From positions 1 to 64,000 of the IMG/VR virus record IMGVR_UViG_3300033141_002294: 64,000 nt of DNA. One strand, written 5' to 3'. Shown piece after piece: positions 23,895 to 31,638 of this stretch (position 1 is its first letter; every line of letters starts with the position of its first letter). The notes beneath the pieces are model-generated. The model worked only from the letters and a program-made list of their open reading frames with translations, was not told the origin of the DNA and did not search any database. Source of the stretch: a virus. The translations under genes were made by a program, and so were the position numbers.

Positions 23895-24609
23895 AGTTCT
23901 TCACCTCCGGCACCCTGTTTGCCAACTGGCCATAGAGTTCCGGGTAGTACCGCTTCAGCCAGACGTACCTGCCGTACTCCCGGTTGGTCTCCCCGGCCCA
24001 GTAGCTCACTCGTAGTTCCTCCCGTGGGGCGATTGCCGTCTTATCATAGGCGGGGTGGTAGGGAATTCGGTGATGGTCGATGTATACCCATACGTCCGCC
24101 TGCCTCCACCAGAGCATCGGCCACCCCTCCCACATCCCGTATTGCCTGGCCCAAAACAGGCTACCGTAGTGTGCCCCGCCCAGCCGCCTCCCCCGACTCT
24201 CTTCCGCCCGAATGCCGATTAGTCCTCCGTCATAGCCCTCGGCCACCAGTTGCCTCACCGGGTCATAGACTGTCGCCCTCATCGTGCGCTCTTCAATGCG
24301 AGGGTCATCCAGGCCGTACTCGGCCAGCACGTCAAGAATGGGCCTGGTCCTGACCACTCGGAAGTTGATGTCCCACTCGGCCACCAGCCGCTGCATGTAC
24401 TCCCATCCGTCCGGCAGGCAACTGTCGGCGTCGAGGTAGATGACCTCGATATCCGGCCTGATCTGGCGTGCAAACCACAACATCAATGTGCTGTCCTTCC
24501 CGCCCGACCATGCGAGGTATGGTCTCCGACACCGCGCCAGAAAGTCGCGGATCACCTGTTTTGTGGGTTCTCCCCGGACGCGCTCAATCCTCCTGGCTAG
24601 TGCGTCCAT
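23887..24609 (-). CDS. cysH: CysH-like PAPS reductase-family protein of a type IV-B CRISPR-like locus
   Basis: This 240-residue protein has the P-loop SGGKDS at 35-40, a VIYLDADSCLPDGWEY strand-loop, VRTRPIL, GLIGIRAEESRGR and a YWAGETNREYGR C-terminal block. CysH-like genes lie beside csf genes in type IV-B CRISPR-Cas loci, and this one directly follows csf3. The catalytic Cys of true PAPS reductases (ECGxH) is not seen, so reduction of PAPS itself is unlikely. The start is the ATG at 24609 behind GGAGG. Confidence 0.85.
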   Translation of the reverse strand: MDALARRIERVRGEPTKQVIRDFLARCRRPYLAWSGGKDSTLMLWFARQIRPDIEVIYLDADSCLPDGWEYMQRLVAEWDINFRVVRTRPILDVLAEYGLDDPRIEERTMRATVYDPVRQLVAEGYDGGLIGIRAEESRGRRLGGAHYGSLFWARQYGMWEGWPMLWWRQADVWVYIDHHRIPYHPAYDKTAIAPREELRVSYWAGETNREYGRYVWLKRYYPELYGQLANRVPEVKNFA

Positions 24610-25276
24610 GGAGTGCCTCCGCAGTCGGCAGGATGCATCGCGCCGCGTTCTCGGGATGCCAGTAGGGCGGCCTGATGCCCGCGATGTGTGGGCCGTCCGT
24701 CTGTGGGATGGCGCGCATCGGTTTGCCGGCGGAATCATGGCAAGACAGGTCCTCCGGCCAGGGTTCTACGCGCCATTCGGCAACCATCCCGTAGCCCATG
24801 CCGGTTTTCTTGCCTACCCCGATGATGGTATCCAGCAGGCTCCTGAGTTTGTCACCATTGCCCACGGCATACCATGTGAGTTCAGGCGTCACTAGGTACA
24901 CTATCGGCATCCGGTACTCTTTGTAATACCCGCTGGAGGTTGGTACTCTGCCCCGGCGGCCGTCGAAGTCGACCCTCCTGGTAGCCTCGTCGACGTTGAA
25001 TCGCTTATGCCAGTACGCTATGTGCTCTCCGTGCAACTCATACTGGGCGAATGAGCAGGCCCAGTACCATTCGCCGTCGGTCTCCCGGCGCTCCAGGGGC
25101 AGGGTGGGATGGAACAGGATGGCTCCCCCACACCGCCCCGCGGGGTTGTTGTAATACAGGTCCGGCCTGTGCCTGCGCATCCAGGCCGCGGCAATGATGC
25201 TGTCCAGGGGCAGGCGGCCATCGGTTGTGGCCACCTGCCCGGTCTCCAGGACTGCGGTAATCCTAAGCGGCTGCAA
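24584..25276 (-). CDS. csf3: type IV CRISPR-associated Csf3-like (Cas5-type) protein
   Basis: This 230-residue RAMP-type protein begins LQPLRITAVLETGQVATTDG. It ends the RAMP core with VGKKTGMGYGMVAEWRVEPW, the glycine-rich loop of Cas5/Cas6-fold proteins, and a C-terminal PPYWHPENAARCI follows. Csf3 is the Cas5-like subunit that caps the crRNA 5' end. The best start is the TTG at 25276 with GAGGTA upstream, overlapping csf2; in-frame ATGs further up would extend deep into csf2. Confidence 0.78.
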   Translation of the reverse strand: MQPLRITAVLETGQVATTDGRLPLDSIIAAAWMRRHRPDLYYNNPAGRCGGAILFHPTLPLERRETDGEWYWACSFAQYELHGEHIAYWHKRFNVDEATRRVDFDGRRGRVPTSSGYYKEYRMPIVYLVTPELTWYAVGNGDKLRSLLDTIIGVGKKTGMGYGMVAEWRVEPWPEDLSCHDSAGKPMRAIPQTDGPHIAGIRPPYWHPENAARCILPTAEALHGRTSQED

Positions 25277-26186
25277 TGCCCAGTACCTCGCGGATGGCGT
25301 CGGCATTCTTGTAGATGTATGCATCGTAGTTGGTCAGAGCCGTTATCTTCGGCGGTTCCAGCGTAACCCAGCCCTCTCTTAAGGTGACCGATGCCTCCCT
25401 GCCTTCTCCGGTGCCCTCCGCCCAGTCCGCCTCCACAAGGCCGAATCCCAGACGGCTCATGCCCCCTATGTACGGTTGCCTGTTAAACTCGCGCAGACAG
25501 GACACAAACGCCCCGAGTTCCAACTGGGTCACGTCCACAAGGTCGATCCGCTGGTACAGCCTCGCGCCCGCACTCAGCACCTCAACGGTGTACCGCATCT
25601 GCTGGGGCCGGTCATCCTGCTGCGAGGGTTGTTCGCTCTGCACCTCGGCCAGATGCTCTCGCAGCAGTTCGCTCTTGGCGTCGTCGGTGCGCGTGAACGA
25701 CCGTTCCTCCGTCCACTGGCCCCACGACGGGGCATTTGCATCCCTGTATCGTTCGGGCAATACTCTCTGCGCCTCGCGCACCAGCGGCCACATGGCTCCA
25801 ACCTTCATCTTGCCGCTCATAATCTGATTGCCGACACCACCGCCGAACAAGCTGAGCAGAGGCAGGGTCTCTCTGTACCGCCGGGCTTGGTCAACGTCGA
25901 CTACATGTTTGCCGCCGATGGACCCGCCGGAAAACAGCAGGTAGAACATGTCTAAGGGCAGGCGGGGATTGCCCAGTCGCTCTAGGAGATACTTGGCTCC
26001 CAGGTCCCTCAACTGGCCACGGAATGCGTTACCCGAATAGCTGAAGCACTTCGCTGGACGGCCGTCTAGTCCGATAATCTCCGACTCCGACAGGTACGCC
26101 TCCGGGCCGGCAATCTCCCCGATATGGCTTAACGGTGACAACAGGGTAATGATTCCCTCCAGGCGGTAGTTCTGTGTCTTATTCAT
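25263..26186 (-). CDS. csf2: type IV CRISPR-associated Csf2-like (Cas7-type) backbone protein
   Basis: This 307-residue RAMP-type protein begins with YRLEGIITLLSPLSHIGE. It has the Cas7-like SGNAFRGQLRDLGAKYLL, FGGGVGNQIMSGKMKVG and the C-terminal IGGMSRLGFGLVEADW. These match the Csf2/Cas7 subunit that forms the helical backbone along the guide RNA. The start at ATG 26186 has GGGGGAGG nine bases upstream. Gene order csf1, candidate small subunit, csf2, csf3, cysH is that of type IV-B. Confidence 0.82.
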   Translation of the reverse strand: MNKTQNYRLEGIITLLSPLSHIGEIAGPEAYLSESEIIGLDGRPAKCFSYSGNAFRGQLRDLGAKYLLERLGNPRLPLDMFYLLFSGGSIGGKHVVDVDQARRYRETLPLLSLFGGGVGNQIMSGKMKVGAMWPLVREAQRVLPERYRDANAPSWGQWTEERSFTRTDDAKSELLREHLAEVQSEQPSQQDDRPQQMRYTVEVLSAGARLYQRIDLVDVTQLELGAFVSCLREFNRQPYIGGMSRLGFGLVEADWAEGTGEGREASVTLREGWVTLEPPKITALTNYDAYIYKNADAIREVLGIAAA

Positions 26187-26655
26187 CCGATGCATCCTCC
26201 CCCTCTTTGTTGGCCAGTGGTTCTAGCGGTTTTTCGCGCTCCAGCCTGTCTCTCACCAGAGCAATCACGTAGCTGGTTTTGCCATACAGCGCTTTGGTGA
26301 CGGCCTCGGCGTCTGCACGGTCGATGATGTTGACCCAGAACTCCCTGCGGTTCTCCTGCCCAGGGCCTACCAGTTCACCAGTTTCCGGGTTCTTGGCCAG
26401 CGTCACCGTCTCCAGTTCACCGGTGGTCATGAATCGCGGTTTGATATTCGAGCACTGGACCTTGGGCTTCAGCCGTTCAATGAACTCCGGCAGATCGGCA
26501 CTCCTCTTCGCGGCTGATTTGACCGCCCGCTCGATCCGGCCCCACATTTCGGGGTTAACCTTGAACCGCCTGGTATCCCTCGACCGATACACTCCGTACA
26601 CCAGCAACGCACCAACCGCCGCCGCACCATCATTGGTCGCGAATCCATAAATCAT
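26179..26655 (-). CDS. unknown protein in csf operon, candidate Cas11-type small subunit
   Basis: This 158-residue protein lies exactly where type IV-B loci encode the small subunit (between csf1 and csf2). It has a helical region (WGRIERAVKSAAKRSADLPEFIERLK) and a C-terminal charged tail, with a strand-containing middle (EFWVNIIDRADAEAVTKAL). The strand content does not fit Cas11 neatly, so this is a positional suggestion. The ATG overlaps the upstream stop. Confidence 0.7.
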   Translation of the reverse strand: MIYGFATNDGAAAVGALLVYGVYRSRDTRRFKVNPEMWGRIERAVKSAAKRSADLPEFIERLKPKVQCSNIKPRFMTTGELETVTLAKNPETGELVGPGQENRREFWVNIIDRADAEAVTKALYGKTSYVIALVRDRLEREKPLEPLANKEGEDASDE

Positions 26656-26948
26656 CTGGCATACCCCCTCTTACACCGCTTGCCGTGCAACGCCGACTCT
26701 TCACCGAACACCGTTGGAATGCTGGGCCAGGCACCTTCACCCTCAACTACCGGGATGTAGACCGATCGACTTTCATACCACCCCGCATATACCGGTCGCC
26801 CTTTGGTATCGACATCTACCGGAGTGCCCTGATCCTGCATCATGGCCTGTAGGGCTCTGATTGCCTCCGCCGCCGATACCTGAGCCACCCTCTCTTGAAA
26901 CCTCTTGACAGCATGAGGCGTGACGAAATACGGCTGATCAAACTGCAT
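26652..26948 (-). CDS. small protein of unknown function in csf operon
   Basis: This 98-residue protein starts MQFDQPYFVTPHAVKRFQERV, with GGAGG upstream; a longer frame to 27020 only overlaps csf1. The opening HAVKRFQERV and the later GRPVYAGWYESRSVYIPVVEG look like small toxin/phage proteins that bind RNA or nucleotides, but I cannot name a family. It sits between csf1 and the candidate small subunit. Confidence 0.68.
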   Translation of the reverse strand: MQFDQPYFVTPHAVKRFQERVAQVSAAEAIRALQAMMQDQGTPVDVDTKGRPVYAGWYESRSVYIPVVEGEGAWPSIPTVFGEESALHGKRCKRGYAR

Positions 26949-27603
26949 TTGCCCGCGCCTCCAGTTTCCGGGCCAGCAGGAGCGCAAGGTCAAACCGACG
27001 CCGGGAGAGACGCAGTTCATCCAGCCGGGACGACAGAGCCTCGAATCGGTCTAGGCCCATACGCCTGATGCGCGCCGACTGATACCGGCCCGTCCGAACC
27101 TCCATCTTGGAGAAGGTCGCCAGCGCCTGTTCAATCTGTTCCACGTCGACCCGTAACTGTTCCGGCCGAAACTGCGTCAGCGTCTCCTCGACAGCGATCC
27201 ACGGCGCTTCGTTGCTGACGTTTACACGTGTTTTGAATACCAGATGTTTGTGCCCGCTTACGGCGATTGTCCCGACCCACGGTGGCTCGGGAGGGGACAC
27301 CAGAATGTCGCGCCACTCTGTGCGCAATGGATGGCGCAACTCCGTCCGAGTGGCCAGCACAGAGCGGGTTCGAAATGGTTTATGTTTGAGGCAGAACACG
27401 CAAGCCGCGCAGATAGACTGCCCTCCGCCACGGGCGAAATCCGGGTCGTTGAACGTATGGCTCACAACGTCTTTGACCAAACGGCCCCAGCCGTGTGTCG
27501 GCCCCGCGCACAGCCAGCAATGGGCATCCGGCACCTCGGCGACGGAAATGTCATCATACCCGCTCACCATCGCCGCCTGATAGACCAGTGCTGTGGGCAT
27601 CAT
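26938..27603 (-). CDS. csf1: type IV CRISPR-associated Csf1-like protein
   Basis: This 221-residue protein has a zinc-finger pattern expected of Csf1: C29xxC32 in HCWLCAG and C65xxC68 (plus C71) in SICAACVFC. It continues with SGHKHLVFKTRVNVS and an Arg-rich helical C-terminus (ELRLSRRRFDLALLLARKL). Csf1 is the large-subunit equivalent of type IV effector complexes. The call depends on the Cys pattern and on csf2/csf3 downstream. The ATG overlaps the upstream stop. Confidence 0.72.
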   Translation of the reverse strand: MMPTALVYQAAMVSGYDDISVAEVPDAHCWLCAGPTHGWGRLVKDVVSHTFNDPDFARGGGQSICAACVFCLKHKPFRTRSVLATRTELRHPLRTEWRDILVSPPEPPWVGTIAVSGHKHLVFKTRVNVSNEAPWIAVEETLTQFRPEQLRVDVEQIEQALATFSKMEVRTGRYQSARIRRMGLDRFEALSSRLDELRLSRRRFDLALLLARKLEARANAV

Positions 27604-27818
27604 GGTGTTAGCCTCTTACTCCGTCCGTGTTCCCATATAGCGGTGATGCCTGTTACCAGCCAGCCAAGTCCTCCAGCTATGCCCAGCACATAATAACCTA
27701 GCGGGATTGAAACCCAAAGGTTTTCAGACAACGCTCCCAGTGACGCCCCAGTAATTAGGGACCCAGAAACAATGAGTATTACTATGGGCCATGCCCGGCG
27801 ATACTCATCAACAGTCAC
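27600..27818 (-). CDS. small membrane protein
   Basis: This 72-residue protein has two hydrophobic segments (about 10-29 and 35-60) and a basic C-terminus. GTG start behind GGAGGGAG, overlapping the upstream stop (GTGA). It directly precedes csf1. No family recognised. Confidence 0.65.
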   Translation of the reverse strand: MTVDEYRRAWPIVILIVSGSLITGASLGALSENLWVSIPLGYYVLGIAGGLGWLVTGITAIWEHGRSKRLTP

Positions 27819-28201
27819 GCCGCTCCCTCCTTGCTCTTTGCCTCGTCGCCAACTATCTCCAATCTTGCCCTGCCAACCACGTAGACCGCATCCGCAGACA
27901 GGTCCAGAACTCCGTATACCTGCCGCATTATCTGCTGGCTCTTGTCGTCATCCTGGAGCAGCAACACCTCGAACAGCTGGCGTCTCTGCGTCCAGGGCAG
28001 CACCCTTACCCACTGCTGTTTGCCTTCTGCGTCCGCCAGGATGTACAGTACGATGCCCCTAAGCCGGGCGTTCGGTACGTCCGGTATCTCCCATTTGACG
28101 ATATCCAGCAGATTAATCGGCTCAGGCCGGGACATCGCCGGGTCCCATGCTTCGCCGAGGATGCGATAGGCGACGCTAGGACTGAACTTTCGGCGGCCCA
28201 T
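27815..28201 (-). CDS. uncharacterised phage protein
   Basis: This 128-residue protein begins MGRRKFSPSVAYRILGEAWD and has alternating helices and strands, including GIVLYILADAEGKQQWVRVL and DAVYVVGRARLEIVGDEAK. The start overlaps the rusA stop. An upstream frame to 28351 lies within rusA and is rejected. No known domain. Confidence 0.68.
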   Translation of the reverse strand: MGRRKFSPSVAYRILGEAWDPAMSRPEPINLLDIVKWEIPDVPNARLRGIVLYILADAEGKQQWVRVLPWTQRRQLFEVLLLQDDDKSQQIMRQVYGVLDLSADAVYVVGRARLEIVGDEAKSKEGAA

Positions 28202-28602
28202 CAGCCCGCCCACTCCAGCGGTGTAGGTTCGAGTTCGATTTCCATGCGCTCCTGTTTCCGGTCTGCGCAGGCGTAGATTCTCGTACCCGGCCCCAACCCA
28301 ATTATCTGGCGGTCGTTCTTCAGTAGTCCGGCGGTTTGGCAGGCATCGCACGCCGCCTTCAGGTAGTTATCCAGGTCGCCATGCTGCCCGGCGAATCCGG
28401 TTTCGGTCCGTGCATGGAGGTAGATTCGCACCGTGATTGTAGCGTAGCCCTCTATGGGTTCAAGTGCCTGCTTCAGCCGCCACGCCATTTCTTCCCTGTA
28501 CGCAAGGTACCGCTGTGCCTGCCTCCGTACAAACTTGCCCCGCTGAGTCATTCGTACTGCCGGTACGGGTCTACCGGGGATTACTATCGTTGTTTTCGCC
28601 AT
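28201..28602 (-). CDS. rusA: RusA-like Holliday junction resolvase
   Basis: This 133-residue protein has the RusA core: IPGRPVPAVRMTQRGKF at the start, then GDLDNYLKAACDACQTAGLLKNDRQI with the metal-binding aspartates. RusA dimers cut four-way junctions arising in recombination or packaging. The ATG at 28602 has GGGGGAGG six bases before it, better than the ATG two codons earlier. Confidence 0.88.
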   Translation of the reverse strand: MAKTTIVIPGRPVPAVRMTQRGKFVRRQAQRYLAYREEMAWRLKQALEPIEGYATITVRIYLHARTETGFAGQHGDLDNYLKAACDACQTAGLLKNDRQIIGLGPGTRIYACADRKQERMEIELEPTPLEWAG

Positions 28603-28768
28603 CGGCATCCTCCCCCTTCATCCTCCTGATTGTAACCTCCACCTGCGGGGCCTCGTCCGGCCCGGCGTACTGCTTCCACACAACCAGCGAGACGTCGTTG
28701 ACCCAGTACAGGCCCTCCTGGATCCTCACGTCAATGTTCGTGCGCTCTCTCAAGTCCTTGTCCATCAT
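28571..28768 (-). CDS. small protein of unknown function
   Basis: This 65-residue charged protein (MMDKDLRERTNID...) has a GLYWVNDVSLVVWKQY strand pair and a highly acidic C-terminus. Its start overlaps the methyltransferase stop and its end overlaps rusA by 32 bp. No family recognised. Confidence 0.62.
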   Translation of the reverse strand: MMDKDLRERTNIDVRIQEGLYWVNDVSLVVWKQYAGPDEAPQVEVTIRRMKGEDADGENNDSNPR

Positions 28769-29826
28769 GTCACCCCCGCGAATATCCGTTGTTGTTGCGT
28801 CTCCCGCTCTATCCGTCGCCGGGCCATCTGCACATACTCTGGATTAATCTCAATGCCAATACTATCGCGCCCGTACTGCTCGGCTACCAGCAAGGTTGTC
28901 CCCGCCCCACAGAAGGGGTCCAGGACAACGCACCTTCCCGAACCGTCGTTGTCGGGACAGATGCAGGTCGGTGCCCACTGGTTGGTCGGAGCGGTGGTCG
29001 GCCGCCAGTCGGTGCTGTCTGTCTTGGTCTTGGTATTGTGCGGCACATGGGCCGGTTCGCGCCCATTGCGGTGCCCAGTGCGCTCGACGACCCGTGCCCA
29101 CGGCGCGCCGCAGATGGGACACGCACGGGGCGACGTCCCGGCGAGGATGCAACGGCGGGGCAGCTCGCGGGGAAATGTGGCGAAATGGGCCTCGGGGAAT
29201 GGTTCGGTAGGGATAATCCAGACCGAACGGGCGTTGCGGCCAGCCGGGTGTAGGTGGTTGCTGCCCTCGTGGAGATTGCCTGAACCAACCCTGGGGACAC
29301 CTACCGGGAGTCCCCGATACTTGGTCCGCCCTGTCTGGTGACCGCCCTGTGGCCAACGCACAGACGACTCCGGTTGGTGGGGTTCGCGAATAGCATCCGG
29401 GTCGTAGTAGTATTGCGGTTGCTGGCTGAGCAAGAAGATATACTCATGCGCTCCGCTGGGCCTGTCTTTTGTGCTCTCGGGTAAGGCGTTGTTTTTGTAC
29501 CAGACGATGTCCCTGCGCCAATACCAGCCATCGTCCTGCAGGGCCAGGGCCACACGCGACGGGATGCCTACCAACCGTTTCCGCCGGTAGGTATCCCCGA
29601 GGTTGACCCACGCCGTACCATCCGGCCGCAGCACCCGCCGCACCTCCCGGAACACTTCAACCATGCGGGATACGTACTCCTGTGGCGTTTCCTCCAGCCC
29701 AATCTGTCCCGCCACTCCGTAGTCCCGTAGCCACCAGTAGGGCGGGGAGGTAACCACGCAATGGACCGATGCATCCTCCAGTTGGGCCAGTCCGTCCATG
29801 ACGTCGGCGGTGATTATGCGGTACAT
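28765..29826 (-). CDS. site-specific DNA methyltransferase (TSPPYW class)
   Basis: This 353-residue beta-class amino-methyltransferase has motif IV TSPPYW at 26-31 and motif I DPFCGAGTTLLVAEQYGRDSIGIEI near the C-terminus. A central insertion contains CPICGAPW and a CxC-like pair that may form a zinc knuckle. TSPPY is usual for N4-cytosine and some N6-adenine enzymes. No cognate endonuclease is adjacent, so it is probably an orphan protecting phage DNA. SD GGGAGGTGG. Confidence 0.9.
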   Translation of the reverse strand: MYRIITADVMDGLAQLEDASVHCVVTSPPYWWLRDYGVAGQIGLEETPQEYVSRMVEVFREVRRVLRPDGTAWVNLGDTYRRKRLVGIPSRVALALQDDGWYWRRDIVWYKNNALPESTKDRPSGAHEYIFLLSQQPQYYYDPDAIREPHQPESSVRWPQGGHQTGRTKYRGLPVGVPRVGSGNLHEGSNHLHPAGRNARSVWIIPTEPFPEAHFATFPRELPRRCILAGTSPRACPICGAPWARVVERTGHRNGREPAHVPHNTKTKTDSTDWRPTTAPTNQWAPTCICPDNDGSGRCVVLDPFCGAGTTLLVAEQYGRDSIGIEINPEYVQMARRRIERETQQQRIFAGVT

Positions 29827-29845
29827 GTGGCCACCTCCCTGCTAT

Positions 29846-30511
29846 TTACTCGCCGCCCTGCGTGGCTGGGGTGAATCCACGGCAGCAGTTGGGCTCGGGT
29901 CTTTGCGTGCCGTCGCAATCGGGGCACAGTGGACCTCCGTTGGGCGCTATTAATGGATGACCGCACCAATCGGGATATAACGCCTCGCCCGCAGGACCAT
30001 ACTGACAATCAACGCAGGGGCAATCACGCTGCGTCCGTTTATATGCCTCCCAGGCTCCCAACAGTTCGCGCAGGGCCTCCTCTTTGGTGCCGCCGTCGGC
30101 CATCAACCCCGGATAGTCAGGCACCTCGGCTAGCCAGCCGCCACCCTCGTCGGCGGTAAGTTCGCGGGTATCGACGCGGGCGAAATCCACCACATAGACC
30201 TCCGCGTCAGGGTCCCAACTGCCGTTAATGTCAATCCATGTACAGGCAAATTCGTGCATGCTGCCGACACCCTCGCGCCAGACATCCTCCTCTCCGATGT
30301 CCCCCAACCTCTCCCTGCGTACATCGGTAATCAGAATGTGGCAAACGGGCGGGGAGAAGAAACTCGTCCGTACCTGATGCACCGTGTTTGCTTTGACTCT
30401 CTGGTAAGGCATACCCTTTTTCGGCCCGGTCCTCCGCCGCCAGTCCCGGCGGGTTTGTGTTTTCACGCCAGCGAGTATCTGTTGCGCTAGGTATTCTTTA
30501 AACAGTATCAT
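29846..30511 (-). CDS. ASCH-like / HicB-like / Cys-rich fusion protein
   Basis: The 221-residue protein seems to join three modules. Residues 1-100 look like an ASCH domain (LAQQILAGVKTQTRRDW, then ILITDVRRERLGDIGEEDV). Residues 115-165 resemble HicB (AEVPDYPGLMADGGTKEEALRELLGAWEAY). Residues 168-215 hold several Cys (CPCVDC, WCGHP, LCPDCDG, NCC) suggesting zinc ribbons. ASCH domains are RNA-linked and HicB is an antitoxin fold, but no HicA is nearby. Function is open. Confidence 0.75.
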   Translation of the reverse strand: MILFKEYLAQQILAGVKTQTRRDWRRRTGPKKGMPYQRVKANTVHQVRTSFFSPPVCHILITDVRRERLGDIGEEDVWREGVGSMHEFACTWIDINGSWDPDAEVYVVDFARVDTRELTADEGGGWLAEVPDYPGLMADGGTKEEALRELLGAWEAYKRTQRDCPCVDCQYGPAGEALYPDWCGHPLIAPNGGPLCPDCDGTQRPEPNCCRGFTPATQGGE

Positions 30512-30915
30512 GTGGCGTCACCCTGTTTCGCAGCCTCTGCCCGGATCGCCTGGACGCACCCATCCAGGTAGCCGGCGAGGCGGATGAGATTGGGCCAGTG
30601 AGGACGTATGGCGAAATCGATACAGGTGGTTGGTTCCCAGGCGTCACCAAGCACGCGGCTGAGACACGAACGCATGCGCTTGTGCATATACTCGACAAAC
30701 ACCAGGGCCTCACTGGGAGTGATGCGTTCCGCGCGCCGAATTCTGGGTTCGGGAATGGAAACATGTCCTGTTCGTTCTTGCCACTCCTCGTAGCAGCTAT
30801 CCGAACAGAAGTCGCGCGCCATCCCATGGATGTAGTCACCGCGCCAGCCACGGGGCCGGATCCCCTGTGCCGTCTTTCCGCACATGTCGCATGTGATGAT
30901 TGTTTGTGTAGCCAT
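30508..30915 (-). CDS. zinc-finger-containing protein
   Basis: This 135-residue protein has an N-terminal treble-clef-like finger: CDMCG at 9-13 and CSDSC at 36-40. The remainder is helical (SEALVFVEYMHKRM and NLIRLAGYLDGCVQAI). The ATG overlaps the ssb stop. No known family. Confidence 0.68.
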   Translation of the reverse strand: MATQTIITCDMCGKTAQGIRPRGWRGDYIHGMARDFCSDSCYEEWQERTGHVSIPEPRIRRAERITPSEALVFVEYMHKRMRSCLSRVLGDAWEPTTCIDFAIRPHWPNLIRLAGYLDGCVQAIRAEAAKQGDAT

Positions 30916-31301
30916 CAGAACGGCAGCTCCTCATCGTTTTCCGCATCCACAAACTCCGGGTCCGGCCCCGAATCCTCGGTTTGTTTCTGTTGCCGCTCAC
31001 TACTGCCGAGGAATTGCACCCGATGGGCGATAACCTCGGTCGTCGTCCGCCTGTTGCCGTCGTCGGTCTCCCACGGTCGTACCTGGATTCGCCCTTCGAT
31101 GGCAACCATGCGGCCCTTGCTCATATGATTGGCAACGGCCTCTGCCGTCGCGCGCCAGCAGACACAGCGGATGAAGTCCGCCTCGTTCTTCGCAATCCGG
31201 TCTACCGCCAGCGTAAACGTCGTTACCGAGATGTTGTTGGTTGTCTTTCTCAGTTCCGGGTCCGCCGTCAGCCTGCCGATGAGTACCACGCTGTTAAGCA
31301 T
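30915..31301 (-). CDS. ssb: single-stranded DNA-binding protein
   Basis: This 128-residue SSB has an OB fold opening with LNSVVLIGRLTADPELRKT, an internal FTLAVDR strand, FIRCVCW, KGRMVAIEGRIQVRPW and the acidic tail ending DEELPF, the partner-binding tip. It belongs to the phage replication module with rusA, the DnaC-like loader and the initiator. Confidence 0.94.
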   Translation of the reverse strand: MLNSVVLIGRLTADPELRKTTNNISVTTFTLAVDRIAKNEADFIRCVCWRATAEAVANHMSKGRMVAIEGRIQVRPWETDDGNRRTTTEVIAHRVQFLGSSERQQKQTEDSGPDPEFVDAENDEELPF

Positions 31302-31638
31302 GTTTGACCCTCCCGAATTCGGCGTTGTGTTTCGCCTGCCTCACTGCCGCCGGTGCGCCCTCGGGGTCCTGGAGAGAATGGAGAAGGGCTAGTGTGTTGA
31401 ACAGCCCCTCCATGCTGCCAAACAGCCGCACCTCTCCAGCCGCCGGGCTGTATATCACGCCATACATCGCGTTCGCCAGGTCCAACGCCTGAAGGATGCG
31501 GCTGTAGCCCTCGGCCTGTGCGTCGACGTCCAGGTTCCACTGACCGGCTGCGGGAGCCGTCTCGTTGATCATCAAACAGGCGAGGTGTTGCAGGGCATCT
31601 CCTGTGCTGCTACCGGTATAGTGACGGTGTATGGTCAT
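31294..31638 (-). CDS. small protein of unknown function
   Basis: This 114-residue protein begins MTIHRHYTGSSTGDALQHLA; the ATG at 31638 has GGAGGTG upstream, while the longer frame to 31704 is within the next gene. Mixed helix and strand; no motif identified. It overlaps ssb by 8 bp. Confidence 0.66.
   Translation of the reverse strand: MTIHRHYTGSSTGDALQHLACLMINETAPAAGQWNLDVDAQAEGYSRILQALDLANAMYGVIYSPAAGEVRLFGSMEGLFNTLALLHSLQDPEGAPAAVRQAKHNAEFGRVKHA

Noticed and set aside
20295-27603. Classical Dnd/Ssp phosphorothioate system
   Set aside because: Only PAPS-reductase-type and ParB-type proteins occur; no DndA, DndD, DndE or SspB-type gene was found, so a direct Dnd label is not supported.
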